Of a stretch of DNA of 64,000 nucleotides, positions 17,545-26,989 are shown piece after piece (the first letter of the stretch is position 1; each line of letters starts with the position of its first letter). The notes beneath the pieces are model-generated. The model was not told where the DNA came from and ran no database searches. It saw only the letters and a list, made by a program, of their open reading frames with translations. Origin of the DNA: Melioribacteraceae bacterium (GTDB taxonomy: Bacteria; Bacteroidota; Ignavibacteria; Ignavibacteriales; Melioribacteraceae); NCBI GenBank assembly GCA_011525875.1, contig WYBN01000013.1:164105-228104 (forward strand), given 5' to 3'. The position numbers were made by a program, and so were the translations under genes.

Positions 17545-18182
17545 ACGAGATTAAATACATTGCAATAGAAGGAGTGATAGGAGCAGGTAAGACATCTCTG
17601 GCTCACAGACTTGCCAACCGGCTCGGGGCTAAACTTATTCTTGAAGAATTCGAATCGAATCCTTTTTTAGAAAAATTTTATGACGACAGAAAAAGATTTG
17701 CGTTTCAAACGCAGATGTTCTTCTTAATTAACCGTTACAAGCAGCAGCAAAAACTTAATCAGGAAGATCTTTTCGCTGAATTTATAGTTTCAGATTATAT
17801 TTTTGATAAAGATCAGATATTTGCTTATCTGAATCTCTCCGACGAGGAAATTAAATTGTATGAAAATATTTTCCCTTTGCTCCAACGGGATCTCAGAAAA
17901 CCTGATCTTGTGATATTTCTTCAATCAAGTGTTGACAGACTTCTATACAACATTAAGAAGAGAAGCAGACGAATCGAGAGGAATATTACGCGAGCTTACA
18001 TTAAAGAGCTAAGCAATTTTTATAATGATTTTTTCTTCAAATACAACAACACACCGCTTCTTATTGTAAACACTACAGATATAGACTTCGTCAACAAACA
18101 GAAGGACTTTGATGAATTGTTTGAACAGATATTCCGGGGCGACCGTGCATTTATTGAATATTTCAATCCAGTGACGGAATAG
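17541..18182 (+). CDS. Deoxynucleoside kinase (dAK/dGK/dCK family)
   Basis: A 213-residue cytoplasmic kinase of the deoxynucleoside salvage family. The P-loop is GVIGAGKTS (residues 11-19). A substrate-site glutamate lies in ILEEFESNPFLEKFYDD, the DRS-like segment in VSDYIFDKDQIFAYLNL, and the arginine-rich LID in KKRSRRIERNITRAYIKEL. It phosphorylates deoxynucleosides to dNMPs; which base is preferred is not readable. The start is TTG (17541), overlapping the folK TGA, with GCGGGAAA upstream. Coupling to folate genes is common in Bacteroidota-type genomes, consistent with joint supply of nucleotide precursors (inference). Confidence 0.87.
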   Translation: MNEIKYIAIEGVIGAGKTSLAHRLANRLGAKLILEEFESNPFLEKFYDDRKRFAFQTQMFFLINRYKQQQKLNQEDLFAEFIVSDYIFDKDQIFAYLNLSDEEIKLYENIFPLLQRDLRKPDLVIFLQSSVDRLLYNIKKRSRRIERNITRAYIKELSNFYNDFFFKYNNTPLLIVNTTDIDFVNKQKDFDELFEQIFRGDRAFIEYFNPVTE

Positions 18183-18186
18183 TCTA

Positions 18187-18381
18187 ATGACACGGTTTAT
18201 TTTATTTCTTATTTTTGGTTATTTTCTTTATCTCGGGATAAAACATATCTATAATTTATTTGCCGCAAGAGATCAACAAAATATAAACCAGATGAAAAAG
18301 AACAAAGCCGGTTCGAAAATAGACAATAAGGATATTATTGAGGCGGATTTTGAAGAGATAGACCAGAAAGAGAAAAAATAG
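18187..18381 (+). CDS. Small single-pass membrane protein (DUF4834-like)
   Basis: A 64-residue protein starting four bases after the kinase stop. An N-terminal hydrophobic helix (FILFLIFGYFLYLGIKHIYNLF, about residues 4-25) is followed by a basic stretch and then an acidic tail DIIEADFEEIDQKEK. This layout resembles small membrane proteins of Bacteroidota (DUF4834-like), an assignment made from memory of the pattern. Function unknown; it closes the pgeF-DMT-folB-folK-kinase run. Confidence 0.65.
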   Translation: MTRFILFLIFGYFLYLGIKHIYNLFAARDQQNINQMKKNKAGSKIDNKDIIEADFEEIDQKEKK

Positions 18382-18545
18382 AATATGCCTCCTGGCTATA
18401 AAATTATCCTTCGTTCATTATAGTTGAATTTGAACATAAACCCGTCTAAAAAAAAACTATACTAATTTTAACACGTAATTCATCTTTGAATTTAAATCTA
18501 TTGACAATATATTTAGCCCTAATTTTTTGAAAAAAAAACAATAAT

Positions 18546-19844
18546 ATGAGACCTCAAGTTTACATTTCTGATCTATCCAAGCATGTAGGGAAATCAGTTA
18601 CCCTAAAAGGCTGGCTTTATCACCGTCGTTCTAGCGGTAAGGTTAAATTCTTGATTTTACGAGACGGCACCGGTTATCTGCAATGTGTAGTTTTTAAAGG
18701 CAACGTATCAACCGAAGTATTTGAAAACGCAGAAAAACTTACACAGGAATCATCTTTCGAGATTACTGGCGCAGTAAAGTTAGAGCCGAGAGCTGTCGGG
18801 GGATATGAGTTAGACGCTGTTGACGTTAAAATTATTTCAATCTCAAGCGAATACCCAATTACGCCAAAAGAACACGGCATAGAGTTTTTAATTGATCACA
18901 GGCATCTCTGGGTTCGTTCTAAAAAGCAAGTAGCCGTTTTAAAAATCCGACACAGAATAGTTAAAGCAATAAGGGATTTTTTCGATATGCGCGGATTCGT
19001 ACTCTTCGACCCTCCAATTATTACTCCGAATGCTTGCGAAGGTACTTCCACACTATTCGAGTTTGATTACTTTGATTTGGGCAAAGCCTATTTAACACAA
19101 TCCGGGCAGCTATATGCCGAAGCGGGCGCTCTCGCTTTAGGAAAAGTCTACACATTTGGGCCAACATTCAGGGCAGAGAAATCTAAAACAAGAAGACATC
19201 TTACAGAATTTTGGATGGTTGAGCCTGAAATGGCATTTTATGATCTTGATGATAATATGGACCTTGCCGAAGAATTCCTTGAATATATCGTTCAAACTGT
19301 ACTAACGGAAATGAGACCTGAATTAGAAATTCTTGAAAGAGATGTTACCAAGTTGGAAAATATCAAGAGACCGTTCCCCAGAATTTCTTATGACGAAGCT
19401 GTGCAGATACTTCTTGAAAGCGGCATCGACTTTGAATGGGGCAATGATCTCGGCGGAGGCGATGAGACGATCATCTCTGATAAATTTGACAGACCTGTTA
19501 TGGTGCATCGTTATCCTTCTCAAGTAAAAGCATTTTATATGAAAAGAGATCCGAAAAATGATAAACTTGCCTTAGCGGTTGATGTCCTTGCCCCGGAAGG
19601 CTATGGTGAAATTATCGGCGGCAGCCAGCGCGAGGACGATCTCGATAAGCTCCTCCACAGAATAAAGGAACATAACCTGCCGCAAGAATCTTTTGAGTGG
19701 TATTTAGATTTAAGAAGATATGGCTCTGTTCCTCATTCGGGTTTTGGTTTAGGACTTGAACGCACTGTATCCTGGATTTGCGGCATTGAGCATTTAAGAG
19801 AAGCCATACCTTTTCCAAGAATGATATACAGAAATACACCTTAA
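18546..19844 (+). CDS. asnS: Asparaginyl-tRNA synthetase
   Basis: A class II aminoacyl-tRNA synthetase of 432 residues. The N-terminal OB-fold anticodon-binding domain ([30 protein letters not shown]) spans about 1-110. Motif 2 is [20 protein letters not shown], followed by MVEPEMAF. Motif 3 is [20 protein letters not shown], followed by EAIPFPRM. The residues [11 protein letters not shown] and the lack of the GAD insertion domain identify the asparagine rather than the bacterial aspartate enzyme. Its presence means this organism charges tRNA-Asn directly. Confidence 0.95.
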   Translation: MRPQVYISDLSKHVGKSVTLKGWLYHRRSSGKVKFLILRDGTGYLQCVVFKGNVSTEVFENAEKLTQESSFEITGAVKLEPRAVGGYELDAVDVKIISISSEYPITPKEHGIEFLIDHRHLWVRSKKQVAVLKIRHRIVKAIRDFFDMRGFVLFDPPIITPNACEGTSTLFEFDYFDLGKAYLTQSGQLYAEAGALALGKVYTFGPTFRAEKSKTRRHLTEFWMVEPEMAFYDLDDNMDLAEEFLEYIVQTVLTEMRPELEILERDVTKLENIKRPFPRISYDEAVQILLESGIDFEWGNDLGGGDETIISDKFDRPVMVHRYPSQVKAFYMKRDPKNDKLALAVDVLAPEGYGEIIGGSQREDDLDKLLHRIKEHNLPQESFEWYLDLRRYGSVPHSGFGLGLERTVSWICGIEHLREAIPFPRMIYRNTP

Positions 19845-19863
19845 CAAATCCATCTATGAAATC

Positions 19864-21270
19864 ATGAAAAACAAAAAACTGCTTATTCTTTTTATTTTTA
19901 TATTTTCTAATCTGTTAAACAGTGTTTTAGCGGCTTCACCGTCGGAATTGACAGTTAGTATTGAGCCTGTCGAACATTCGCTGCCCCCGGCATTTATGGT
20001 GATTCCTTTTGTAGTTCTACTTCTTGCAATTGCAACAGGACCTCTCTTTTTTCATCACTATTGGGAAAAGAATTATCCAAAAATTTCCGTTGCACTCGGC
20101 TCATTTACGGTACTTTATTATATTATTGTATTGAACGATACTCACAGCTTATTGCATACATTAGCCGAATATTTATCATTCATAGCCCTTCTCGCTTCAT
20201 TGTTTATTGCATCAGGCGGAATTTTGATAAAGATTGAAAGGAAATCTACCCCTTTGCTCAATGTAGGAATTTTATTATTCGGTGCGCTGATAGCAAATAT
20301 CATAGGTACGACCGGCGCATCCATGCTGCTAATAAGACCTTATATGAAAGTCAATAAAGACAGGATAAAGCCTTATCATATAATATTTTTTATTTTTTTA
20401 GTCAGCAATATTGGCGGCGCACTAACCCCAATTGGCGACCCGCCGCTTTTCCTCGGGTTCCTTAGGGGAATAGAATTCTTTTGGTTTATTCAGCATGTAT
20501 GGTATATCTGGCTCCCGACCATACTTTTGATTGCTGTAATTTTTTATCTAATTGATTCGAGGAACAATCAAAATGAAACGGAAGAAAATTATTCTGGTAA
20601 ATTTGTGTTCAGCGGTTTTAAAAATGTAGTGTTTCTTGTAATTGTAATTATATCCGTATTCATAGACCCGGCAGTCATTAGCTGGGTGCCAAGTTTTTAT
20701 CCGCTTCCTTTTGGAATCAGAGAAGTAATTATGTTCTCCGTCTGTTACTTATCTTATATAATGGCGGATGAAAAGATATTGAAAACCAATGAATTTGATT
20801 TTGAACCGATAAAAGAAGTTGCGTTTTTGTTTATCGGGATATTTGCCACTATGATTCCTGCGCTCCAGTTGATTGCTTATGAAGCAAAGCTTTACGGGGA
20901 ACAAATTAATGCCGGGATGTTTTATTGGGCTACTGGTGTGCTTTCTGCCTTTCTCGATAATGCACCCACGTATTTGAATTTCTTAAGCGCTGAGATGGGT
21001 AAGTTTGTCATGGATATTAATCTTAAGGAGCAGGTTCACAAATTTTCGGTCGAACAGCCCCTTTATCTTACATCAATATCTGTTGCTGCCGTATTTTTCG
21101 GCGCAATGACCTATATCGGGAACGGACCGAACTTTATGGTAAAATCGATAAGCGAGAGAGCCGGCATAAAAATGCCGAGCTTTTTTGTCTATCTAATAAA
21201 ATACGCTGTCCCAATTCTTCTTCCTATATTTACAATAGTATGGTTAATATATTTTTATGGGAGAGGTTAA
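19864..21270 (+). CDS. NhaD-type Na+/H+ antiporter (ion transporter superfamily)
   Basis: A 468-residue inner-membrane protein with about 12 hydrophobic segments after an N-terminal signal-like helix (ILFIFIFSNLLNSVLA). Conserved features of the NhaD/arsB-like IT superfamily are NIIGTTGASMLLIRP, SNIGGALTPIGDPPLFLGFL and the C-terminal GVLSAFLDNAPTYLNFL and AVFFGAMTYIGNGPNFMVKS. The paired GDPP and DNAPT motifs are the hairpin regions that form the ion site. It probably extrudes sodium and supports pH homeostasis. A short unknown gene follows immediately. Confidence 0.87.
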   Translation: MKNKKLLILFIFIFSNLLNSVLAASPSELTVSIEPVEHSLPPAFMVIPFVVLLLAIATGPLFFHHYWEKNYPKISVALGSFTVLYYIIVLNDTHSLLHTLAEYLSFIALLASLFIASGGILIKIERKSTPLLNVGILLFGALIANIIGTTGASMLLIRPYMKVNKDRIKPYHIIFFIFLVSNIGGALTPIGDPPLFLGFLRGIEFFWFIQHVWYIWLPTILLIAVIFYLIDSRNNQNETEENYSGKFVFSGFKNVVFLVIVIISVFIDPAVISWVPSFYPLPFGIREVIMFSVCYLSYIMADEKILKTNEFDFEPIKEVAFLFIGIFATMIPALQLIAYEAKLYGEQINAGMFYWATGVLSAFLDNAPTYLNFLSAEMGKFVMDINLKEQVHKFSVEQPLYLTSISVAAVFFGAMTYIGNGPNFMVKSISERAGIKMPSFFVYLIKYAVPILLPIFTIVWLIYFYGRG

Positions 21271-21271
21271 G

Positions 21272-21637
21272 ATGAAAAAAATTGCTGAGGTTATAAAAAC
21301 TGAATTTCGCGGTATGCATTATGGAAACAGACTGCTGCTGCCTTTCAATGCAGATATACTGAAGATAATAATTGAGAATGACATCATCACTGACTTTAGC
21401 TGCAGTGAGAACGGCGCACAATACACCCGCACAGAGAACTATACCGAGATATATTTTCATGATTATCAGAATCTCGAAGATATCGTCACTAAGTACGAAA
21501 TGATCAAAATGGTTGTTGTTGAAGCTGGAGACGATATTTTTAATTTTGCCAACCACAAGAAAATTATTTTAAGAATTTGTAAGGATCATATCGTAAAAAT
21601 TGAATGGTCTCCTGAAGATATAATTTTTATCGAATAA
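21272..21637 (+). CDS. Conserved-looking hypothetical protein, 121 residues
   Basis: A soluble 121-residue protein I do not recognise. The ATG at 21272 sits two bases after the antiporter stop and has GGGAGAGG upstream, so it is preferred to an in-frame ATG at 21257. The product is acidic, with alternating predicted strands and helices: ILKIIIENDIITDFSCSEN, YTEIYFHDYQNLED, IILRICKDHIVKIEWSPED. No signal peptide, membrane span or catalytic motif is visible. The tight spacing between the antiporter and nnr genes suggests co-expression, but I cannot infer a role. Confidence 0.7.
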   Translation: MKKIAEVIKTEFRGMHYGNRLLLPFNADILKIIIENDIITDFSCSENGAQYTRTENYTEIYFHDYQNLEDIVTKYEMIKMVVVEAGDDIFNFANHKKIILRICKDHIVKIEWSPEDIIFIE

Positions 21638-21658
21638 TAAATCAAAAGAGATATACAG

Positions 21659-23221
21659 ATGATACCGTTATTTTCAACAGAACAGATAAGAAAGGCTGAT
21701 GAATATGCAGCCGGTGTGTTGGATATCCCCGGTATTGTATTAATGGAAAACGCTGCAAGAAGTATTTATGAAATTACTTTTAGAACCTTTCCGTGGATTA
21801 ATTCATTAGACAGCATAGGAATTGTTACAGGAAAAGGTAATAACGCAGGTGATGGCTTTGCGGCTGCCCGTCATTTTGCCAACAACAATTTTAGAGTGGA
21901 AGTACTTTGCATTGCTAAACCCGGAGAACTAAGAGGCGATGCACTTAAGAATTATTTGATATTGAAAAAACTTTCCGTTAAAAATGATTTAATATCACTC
22001 AAGCATTATAAAACTATTAAAGATATTAAGATTATGAGCCGCTGTGCCGTTATTTTTGATGCCATACTTGGGACAGGCGCCCAAGGTGAAGTTAGAGAGC
22101 CTATAAAGAGTATTATCGAGGAATTAAACGAGCTTAATTCAATCAAAATATCTATTGATATTCCTTCCGGCTTGAATGCTAATACTGGTTACGGAAATAC
22201 AGTCTTTGCAGCGGATCTTACAATCACATTAGCAGAATTTAAAAAAGGCTTGTTCTTCAACGAAGGCTACAGAATGAGCGGAGAAGTTATTAAGGGAACG
22301 ATTGGAAGCGGTTCGGAATATTTTGACAGTCTTGATGTGAATTCATATTTGATAGAACCCGAAGACGCACTACCGGGAATTCCTATCAAAGATTTGGGCG
22401 CGAATAAGTATTCTTCGGGAAAAGTATTAATAGTCGCCGGTTCCGGCTTGTTTCCTGGCGCTGCGGTGCTTACCTCCAAAGCAGCATTGAATTGCAGTGC
22501 TGGCGCGGTTGTTCTGGCATTTCCGAGATCAATAAAGGAAATCGCACAGATAAAACTCAATGAAGTAGTTGTTAGGCCGTACGAAGATGATTACTGCGAA
22601 ATACTCACAATTTATAATCTGAAGGATTTGCAAGAAAAAATTGAGTGGGCAGACGTTATTGCCATTGGGCCAGGGCTTGGCAGGGCAAAGGAAACTTCTT
22701 CGGCAGTGATAGAAATGATCCGCCGCTACCCCGGTAAGCGCTTTGTGGTTGATGCTGACGGCATTTGGGCTTTTAATAAAAAATATTCCAGATATAATAT
22801 CTCTAATTGCGTATTTACTCCGCATCATAAGGAGTTTGCAGACTTATTGGGGATTTCATTAGGCGGGCTTAAAGCGGATTTACTAACTTACGGCAGAAAG
22901 TTTGTAAAAAAAACCGGCGCCCATCTTGTTCTTAAAGGAGCTCCAACAATTATTTTTACTCCTAACGGAGATGCACTAATAAATTCTGCAGGCAATCCGG
23001 GCATGGCAAAATTTGGGACTGGTGATGTATTGACCGGGGTTATTTCGGCTTATATCTCATGTACTGAAAATGTTGAAGAGGCAATTATTTCTGCTGTTTA
23101 TATTCATTCTCTCTCTGCCGATTTGCTCAGCATTCAACAGACTGAAAACTGCTATAATGCAACAGATATACTAAACAATATCCCAAATGCGGTCAAATTC
23201 ATTGAAAAATCAGTTTTATAG
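21659..23221 (+). CDS. nnr: Bifunctional NAD(P)H-hydrate epimerase / ADP-dependent dehydratase
   Basis: A 520-residue metabolite-repair enzyme. The N-terminal YjeF_N epimerase domain (about 1-215) shows GIVLMENAARSIYE, GKGNNAGDGFAAARHF and DAILGTGAQGEV. The C-terminal ribokinase-like dehydratase domain (about 225-515) shows AGSGLFPGAAVLTSKAAL, AIGPGLGR, FVVDADGIWAF, TPHHKEFADLLG and NPGMAKFGTGDVLTGVISAY. Together they recover NADH and NADPH that have become hydrated by heat or GAPDH side reactions. The fused arrangement is the usual bacterial one. The 3' end overlaps the VanZ reading frame by 35 bases. Confidence 0.94.
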   Translation: MIPLFSTEQIRKADEYAAGVLDIPGIVLMENAARSIYEITFRTFPWINSLDSIGIVTGKGNNAGDGFAAARHFANNNFRVEVLCIAKPGELRGDALKNYLILKKLSVKNDLISLKHYKTIKDIKIMSRCAVIFDAILGTGAQGEVREPIKSIIEELNELNSIKISIDIPSGLNANTGYGNTVFAADLTITLAEFKKGLFFNEGYRMSGEVIKGTIGSGSEYFDSLDVNSYLIEPEDALPGIPIKDLGANKYSSGKVLIVAGSGLFPGAAVLTSKAALNCSAGAVVLAFPRSIKEIAQIKLNEVVVRPYEDDYCEILTIYNLKDLQEKIEWADVIAIGPGLGRAKETSSAVIEMIRRYPGKRFVVDADGIWAFNKKYSRYNISNCVFTPHHKEFADLLGISLGGLKADLLTYGRKFVKKTGAHLVLKGAPTIIFTPNGDALINSAGNPGMAKFGTGDVLTGVISAYISCTENVEEAIISAVYIHSLSADLLSIQQTENCYNATDILNNIPNAVKFIEKSVL

Positions 23222-23627
23222 TTTGCTCAAGAATAATAAAAAATCATTAGTCTATTTTGCGTTCGGCATTTATTGGCTCGGGCTCTTTATTGCGACAAGC
23301 GTTCCCTCTGAAACTCTGCCTTCAGTTAATGTCTCGGATAAAATTCAACATTTAACCGCGTATTATTTCCTCTCGCTGTTGGGCGGATTAACAATACATT
23401 TGCAAGTGAAATTTCAGGCATTAAAAAGGAAATTTTATTTCTCAACAATACTTATTTTTTCCATTTACGGTACCATTGACGAAATACATCAACTTTTTAT
23501 ACCAGGTAGATTTTTTGATATTGCCGATGTCGCAGCTAATCTAATAGGAGTTATATTAGGGGCGCTAACACTTTGGTTATTCTTTAATAAATTTATGACA
23601 GGCTTCGGTGGAACAAAAACTATATAA
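23187..23627 (+). CDS. VanZ-family membrane protein
   Basis: A 146-residue protein with four predicted transmembrane helices and VanZ features: VNVSDKIQHLTAYYFLSLL and GTIDEIHQLFIPGRFFDIADVAANLIGVILG. The start is uncertain: the ATG at 23187 lies inside the end of nnr, and a TTG at 23202 is an alternative; both give an overlapping, probably coupled gene. VanZ homologues are named after a teicoplanin-resistance protein, but most chromosomal members have no known function, and nothing here indicates antibiotic resistance. Confidence 0.82.
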   Translation: MRSNSLKNQFYSLLKNNKKSLVYFAFGIYWLGLFIATSVPSETLPSVNVSDKIQHLTAYYFLSLLGGLTIHLQVKFQALKRKFYFSTILIFSIYGTIDEIHQLFIPGRFFDIADVAANLIGVILGALTLWLFFNKFMTGFGGTKTI

Positions 23628-23653
23628 TTTTGTAAAATTTTTAAACAACTTAA

Positions 23654-23682
23654 TTGACAAAAGCCCAGGCATTTTTTAAGTT
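23654..23682 (+). promoter_or_regulatory. Possible promoter of the TonB-family gene
   Basis: TTGACA (23654-23659), a 17-base spacer, then TAAGTT (23677-23682), which also reads as TAAGTTTC, seven of eight matches to the TAnnTTTG -7 box of Bacteroidota. The predicted start of transcription falls about 25 bases before the GTG codon. Confidence 0.4.
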
Positions 23683-23714
23683 TCACTTGTGGTTTTTGTA
23701 ATAAGGAGGGAAAA

Positions 23715-24371
23715 GTGGCGTTAAATAAAAATCCGAAAGTGGATTTAAAAAGAAAATACAGAAGGTATTTTGAAACGAGCTTAATAATATCACTATTAAT
23801 GATTATTGCAGCATTCAAATACTTTCCGCAATTTGATAAGGGTGATGTGAAATTTGATGCGCCTCAGGAGTTGATTGATGTTGAGGATGTAGAACACACA
23901 AAGCAAGAGGCAGCGCCGCCGCCTCCGCCTAAACCGCCTATACCTATTGAAGCTCCTTCGGATGATGTCCTGGAAGATATTGAGATAGCTGACACGGAAT
24001 TAGATATTGATGCGGCTGTATCTGCGCCTCCGCCTCCTCCTAAAGAGAAAGAAGATGAAGATGTAGAACCCGTATTCTTCATAGCTGTTGAAGAAATGCC
24101 CGAGCCCATTGGAGGCATCGCAACAATTCAATCAAAAATTGTTTATCCGGAAATTGCAAAAAGAGCCGGCGTACAGGGACGTGTTTTCGTAAAAGCTTTT
24201 GTGGATGAGAATGGTGTGGTAACGAAAGTAGAATTGATTAGAGGCATCGGAGCCGGCTGCGATGAGGCAGCCATGGAGGCTGTTAAAAAGACCCAGTTCA
24301 AACCCGGTAAACAACGCGGCAAGCCGGTAAAAGTTCAAGTAACAGTACCGGTGCTCTTCAAACTTCAATAA
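23715..24371 (+). CDS. TonB-family energy-transducing protein
   Basis: A 218-residue protein starting at GTG, supported by a near-perfect AAGGAGGG site seven bases upstream. A single transmembrane helix (SLIISLLMIIAAFKYFPQF, about 20-38) is followed by a periplasmic proline-rich linker (APPPPPKPPIPIEAP and SAPPPPPKEKED) alternating with acidic stretches. The C-terminal TonB domain (about 130-218) contains YPEIAKRAGVQGRVFVKAFV and VKKTQFKPGKQRGKPVKVQV. TonB couples the proton motive force to outer-membrane receptors together with ExbB/ExbD, which are not in the window. A strong terminator follows, so it is probably monocistronic. Confidence 0.9.
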   Translation: MALNKNPKVDLKRKYRRYFETSLIISLLMIIAAFKYFPQFDKGDVKFDAPQELIDVEDVEHTKQEAAPPPPPKPPIPIEAPSDDVLEDIEIADTELDIDAAVSAPPPPPKEKEDEDVEPVFFIAVEEMPEPIGGIATIQSKIVYPEIAKRAGVQGRVFVKAFVDENGVVTKVELIRGIGAGCDEAAMEAVKKTQFKPGKQRGKPVKVQVTVPVLFKLQ

Positions 24372-24377
24372 GTTTCG

Positions 24378-24409
24378 AAGGCTGCCAAAAAAGGGCAGCC
24401 TTTTTTTTT
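24378..24409 (+). terminator. Strong intrinsic terminator after the TonB gene
   Basis: Inverted repeat GGCTGCC (24380-24386) and GGCAGCC (24394-24400), flanked by A and T runs, followed by nine T bases. Confidence 0.88.
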
Positions 24410-24587
24410 ATTCTTTTTTTTATGCCTGCAACAAAAATCACGCAACTAATGATGAAACATTAATGTTTTAATTACGACTAAAGGTTCGGTTTTACAAATT
24501 TTTTGTAAGAAATATTTAATAAATAACTACACAGAAATATGTTAGAACTTATATTCTGTCCATTTAAGAAAAATATTGGGAGTTGCT

Positions 24588-25901
24588 TTGATCAGAAGTA
24601 TTTTGTTTTTTCTGTTAATTCTGCCTGTGCATATCATTTGTCAAAATGAAAACAATTCGGAACTTGATCAGCTAATAGATCTTGCCTTAAAGAATAATCA
24701 TAGCTTGCGTCAAAGTAAAATTGAATTTGAAAAAGCCAAGGAACAAGTTTGGGAAGCATACGGTTCATCCCTGTTCCCACGTATTGACGGGACCGTAACC
24801 TATCAGCGTGCAATTGAACGCGCACGATTTATTATTGAAACCCCGTTTTTCAGCGGAAGTTTTCCTGTAGGTTCTCAGAATACTTTAACAGCACAAATAT
24901 ATGCCGAGCAGCCGCTATTTACTGGGGCAATGTTCTTAGCAGTAAATATTGCCAGAACCTTTGCCGACATCTCTATGCAGGGTTATCTTTACACCAGGTC
25001 GGATGTTGTTATGAAAGTTAAGGAAGCTTATTACACCTTTTTGCTTGCAAGTTCCTTTATCGATTTGGCTCAGCTGCAATTAAAACGAGCCGAGGAAAAT
25101 TTAGCAAATACAAAATCAATGTATAATGCAGGGCTTGCCGCAGAATACGACTTTATCCGTGCGAACGTTCAATATCAAAATTTGATCCCTGCACTTACCG
25201 AAGCAGTGAACCAAAAGAAGTTAGCATTAAACAATTTGAAACTAATCCTCGGAACCGACTTAGAATCCGAAATCAATATCGACGAAAAATTAGTTTTCGA
25301 TGAACACATGCTGCCTGATTTTGAAGAAGGGTTAAATGAATTGTTTCTCAAAAATAAGATAATTAGGCAGTCTGTGCTTGATTCTGAAATGAAAGAGCTT
25401 ATTAAGTCTTATCAGTTTACCGAACACTTTCCTAAGGTTACGGCATTTGGGACATGGCAGACTCAGACTCAGGAAGAAGATAAACGTGCATTCAACGACT
25501 GGCGTTATTTTAATTCCCTCTCTGTCGGGGTTACGATGAAAGTCCCAATATTCAGCGGATTTACAATTGATTCCAAAGTCGAGCAGGCTGATCTGGATCT
25601 TAAAAAATCCTTAGAAGGACTTGCTTCAACGAAAAAGGCACTGCGCAATGAATACGAGAATGTTTATCTGACCATAGTTAAAATCAAAGAGCAAATCGCC
25701 GCTTTCAAGGCATCTATGGAAGAATCAAACAAAGGCTACGATATTGCAGTAAAAAGATTTAATTCAGGTTTGGGAACACAATTAGAAGTTACAGACGCTC
25801 TTCTAAATGTTACTAACTCTGAAATCAATTATCTTCGGGCGGTTCACAGTTACTATTTAAACAACGCCGCTTTAAATCATCTTTTAGGCAAAGAAAAATA
25901 A
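24588..25901 (+). CDS. TolC-family outer-membrane efflux channel
   Basis: A 437-residue protein from a TTG at 24588, chosen because GGGAG lies just upstream and it gives a compact signal peptide (SILFFLLILPVHIICQ). An in-frame TTG at 24576 is the alternative. Two outer-membrane-efflux repeats with long heptad-like helices are visible: LIDLALKNNHSLRQSKIEFEK early and GYDIAVKRFNSGLGTQLEVT late; the latter is the classic TolC-family repeat end. It would trimerise into the channel through which the RND pump encoded next door expels substrates. The adaptor gene begins 23 bases downstream. Confidence 0.9.
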   Translation: MIRSILFFLLILPVHIICQNENNSELDQLIDLALKNNHSLRQSKIEFEKAKEQVWEAYGSSLFPRIDGTVTYQRAIERARFIIETPFFSGSFPVGSQNTLTAQIYAEQPLFTGAMFLAVNIARTFADISMQGYLYTRSDVVMKVKEAYYTFLLASSFIDLAQLQLKRAEENLANTKSMYNAGLAAEYDFIRANVQYQNLIPALTEAVNQKKLALNNLKLILGTDLESEINIDEKLVFDEHMLPDFEEGLNELFLKNKIIRQSVLDSEMKELIKSYQFTEHFPKVTAFGTWQTQTQEEDKRAFNDWRYFNSLSVGVTMKVPIFSGFTIDSKVEQADLDLKKSLEGLASTKKALRNEYENVYLTIVKIKEQIAAFKASMEESNKGYDIAVKRFNSGLGTQLEVTDALLNVTNSEINYLRAVHSYYLNNAALNHLLGKEK

Positions 25902-25924
25902 AGACAAAATAAAATGAGGTTAAT

Positions 25925-26986
25925 ATGAATATCATTAGAAATTTATTTCTGGCAGGAATAATTATAGTTCTTTCCTTGCAAATAATTTCTTGCGGGGAAG
26001 TGGAAGGGTCCGAAAATAAAACTTCGGAAAAAGAAACAAAACAAATATCCGTTTCAACATTAAAAGTATCCGCTGACGATTATACAGATTTTATAACTGT
26101 GCTTGGTGTAGTCAATTCCAGACAAAGGGCTAATCTTGCTTCCTTTGAAGGCGGGAAAATTAAGAATGTAATAAAAGATAAAGGCGCGCTTGTTAAAAAA
26201 GGCGACACCCTCATAGTCATGGACAATGATATTATGAAAGCATCGCTTGACGCAGCAGCGGCACAATTTGATCTTGATGATATTAATTTCAAAATGCAGG
26301 AACAAATTTACAAGGAAAATGTGAACAGCCAATTCCAATTTCTGCAGGCGAAATACAGACGAGAACAAAGCCTTGCAAATTATGAAATGGCGAAGTCCCG
26401 CTACAACAAGACCTTTATAACAGCCCCATTTGACGGCGTTGTTGATAAGAAATATTTTGAAGAAGGCGAGTTTGCTGCACCGGGTTCGCCGCTCGTTGAA
26501 CTCATTGATATTACCAGCTATAAAGTCGAAGCCGGCGTCCCCGAAAGGTTTATCGGCGAGGTTAAAGTCGGCGGGAGTTGCCTTATAACGTTTAAACCAA
26601 ATTCATCGGAACAGGTCTCCGGAACTATTACATTTGTAGGTTCGTCAATTAGAGCAGATAACAGAACCTTCCCTATAGAGGTTACTCTTAACACAGCATC
26701 TAATAAACTTAAATCGGAAATGGCAGCCGAAATCCTCATTAAGAACAGTCAGTACGATAAAGTTTTTATAATACCCGAAGAAGTAGTGACAAGAATTGAT
26801 AACGGCTATATGATCTTTATTGAAGAGAATGGAATAGTTAAGAAAAGACTAATAGAAATATTAGGCCGAACGGGAACGAATGTAGCCGTTAAAGAAGGTT
26901 TATCAGAAGGGGATAATCTCATCACGGTAGGTTATCAAAATTTAATAGAAGGACAGAATGTTGTTGTTGTCAATGAAGGATTATAG
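25925..26986 (+). CDS. RND efflux periplasmic adaptor (membrane fusion protein), lipoprotein
   Basis: A 353-residue adaptor with a lipoprotein signal (lipobox IISC, Cys23). The biotinyl/lipoyl-like hairpin halves are visible as GGKIKNVIKDKGALVKKGDTLIVMD (about 75-99) and ITAPFDGVVDKKYFEEGEFAAPG (about 160-182), separated by a short alpha-hairpin. Beta-barrel and membrane-proximal domains follow (VEAGVPERFIGEVKVG, GLSEGDNLITVGYQNL). It bridges the inner-membrane permease and the TolC-like channel encoded on either side. ATGAGGT precedes the start, and the permease gene starts three bases after its stop. Confidence 0.92.
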   Translation: MNIIRNLFLAGIIIVLSLQIISCGEVEGSENKTSEKETKQISVSTLKVSADDYTDFITVLGVVNSRQRANLASFEGGKIKNVIKDKGALVKKGDTLIVMDNDIMKASLDAAAAQFDLDDINFKMQEQIYKENVNSQFQFLQAKYRREQSLANYEMAKSRYNKTFITAPFDGVVDKKYFEEGEFAAPGSPLVELIDITSYKVEAGVPERFIGEVKVGGSCLITFKPNSSEQVSGTITFVGSSIRADNRTFPIEVTLNTASNKLKSEMAAEILIKNSQYDKVFIIPEEVVTRIDNGYMIFIEENGIVKKRLIEILGRTGTNVAVKEGLSEGDNLITVGYQNLIEGQNVVVVNEGL

Positions 26987-26989
26987 TAT

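Noticed and set aside
18501..18530. Perfect TTGACA upstream of asnS considered as a promoter
   Set aside because: No acceptable -10 or TAnnTTTG box at a suitable distance; only a T-run is found.
23187..23627. VanZ homologue as an antibiotic-resistance gene
   Set aside because: No van genes nearby; chromosomal VanZ-like proteins are widespread and of unknown function.
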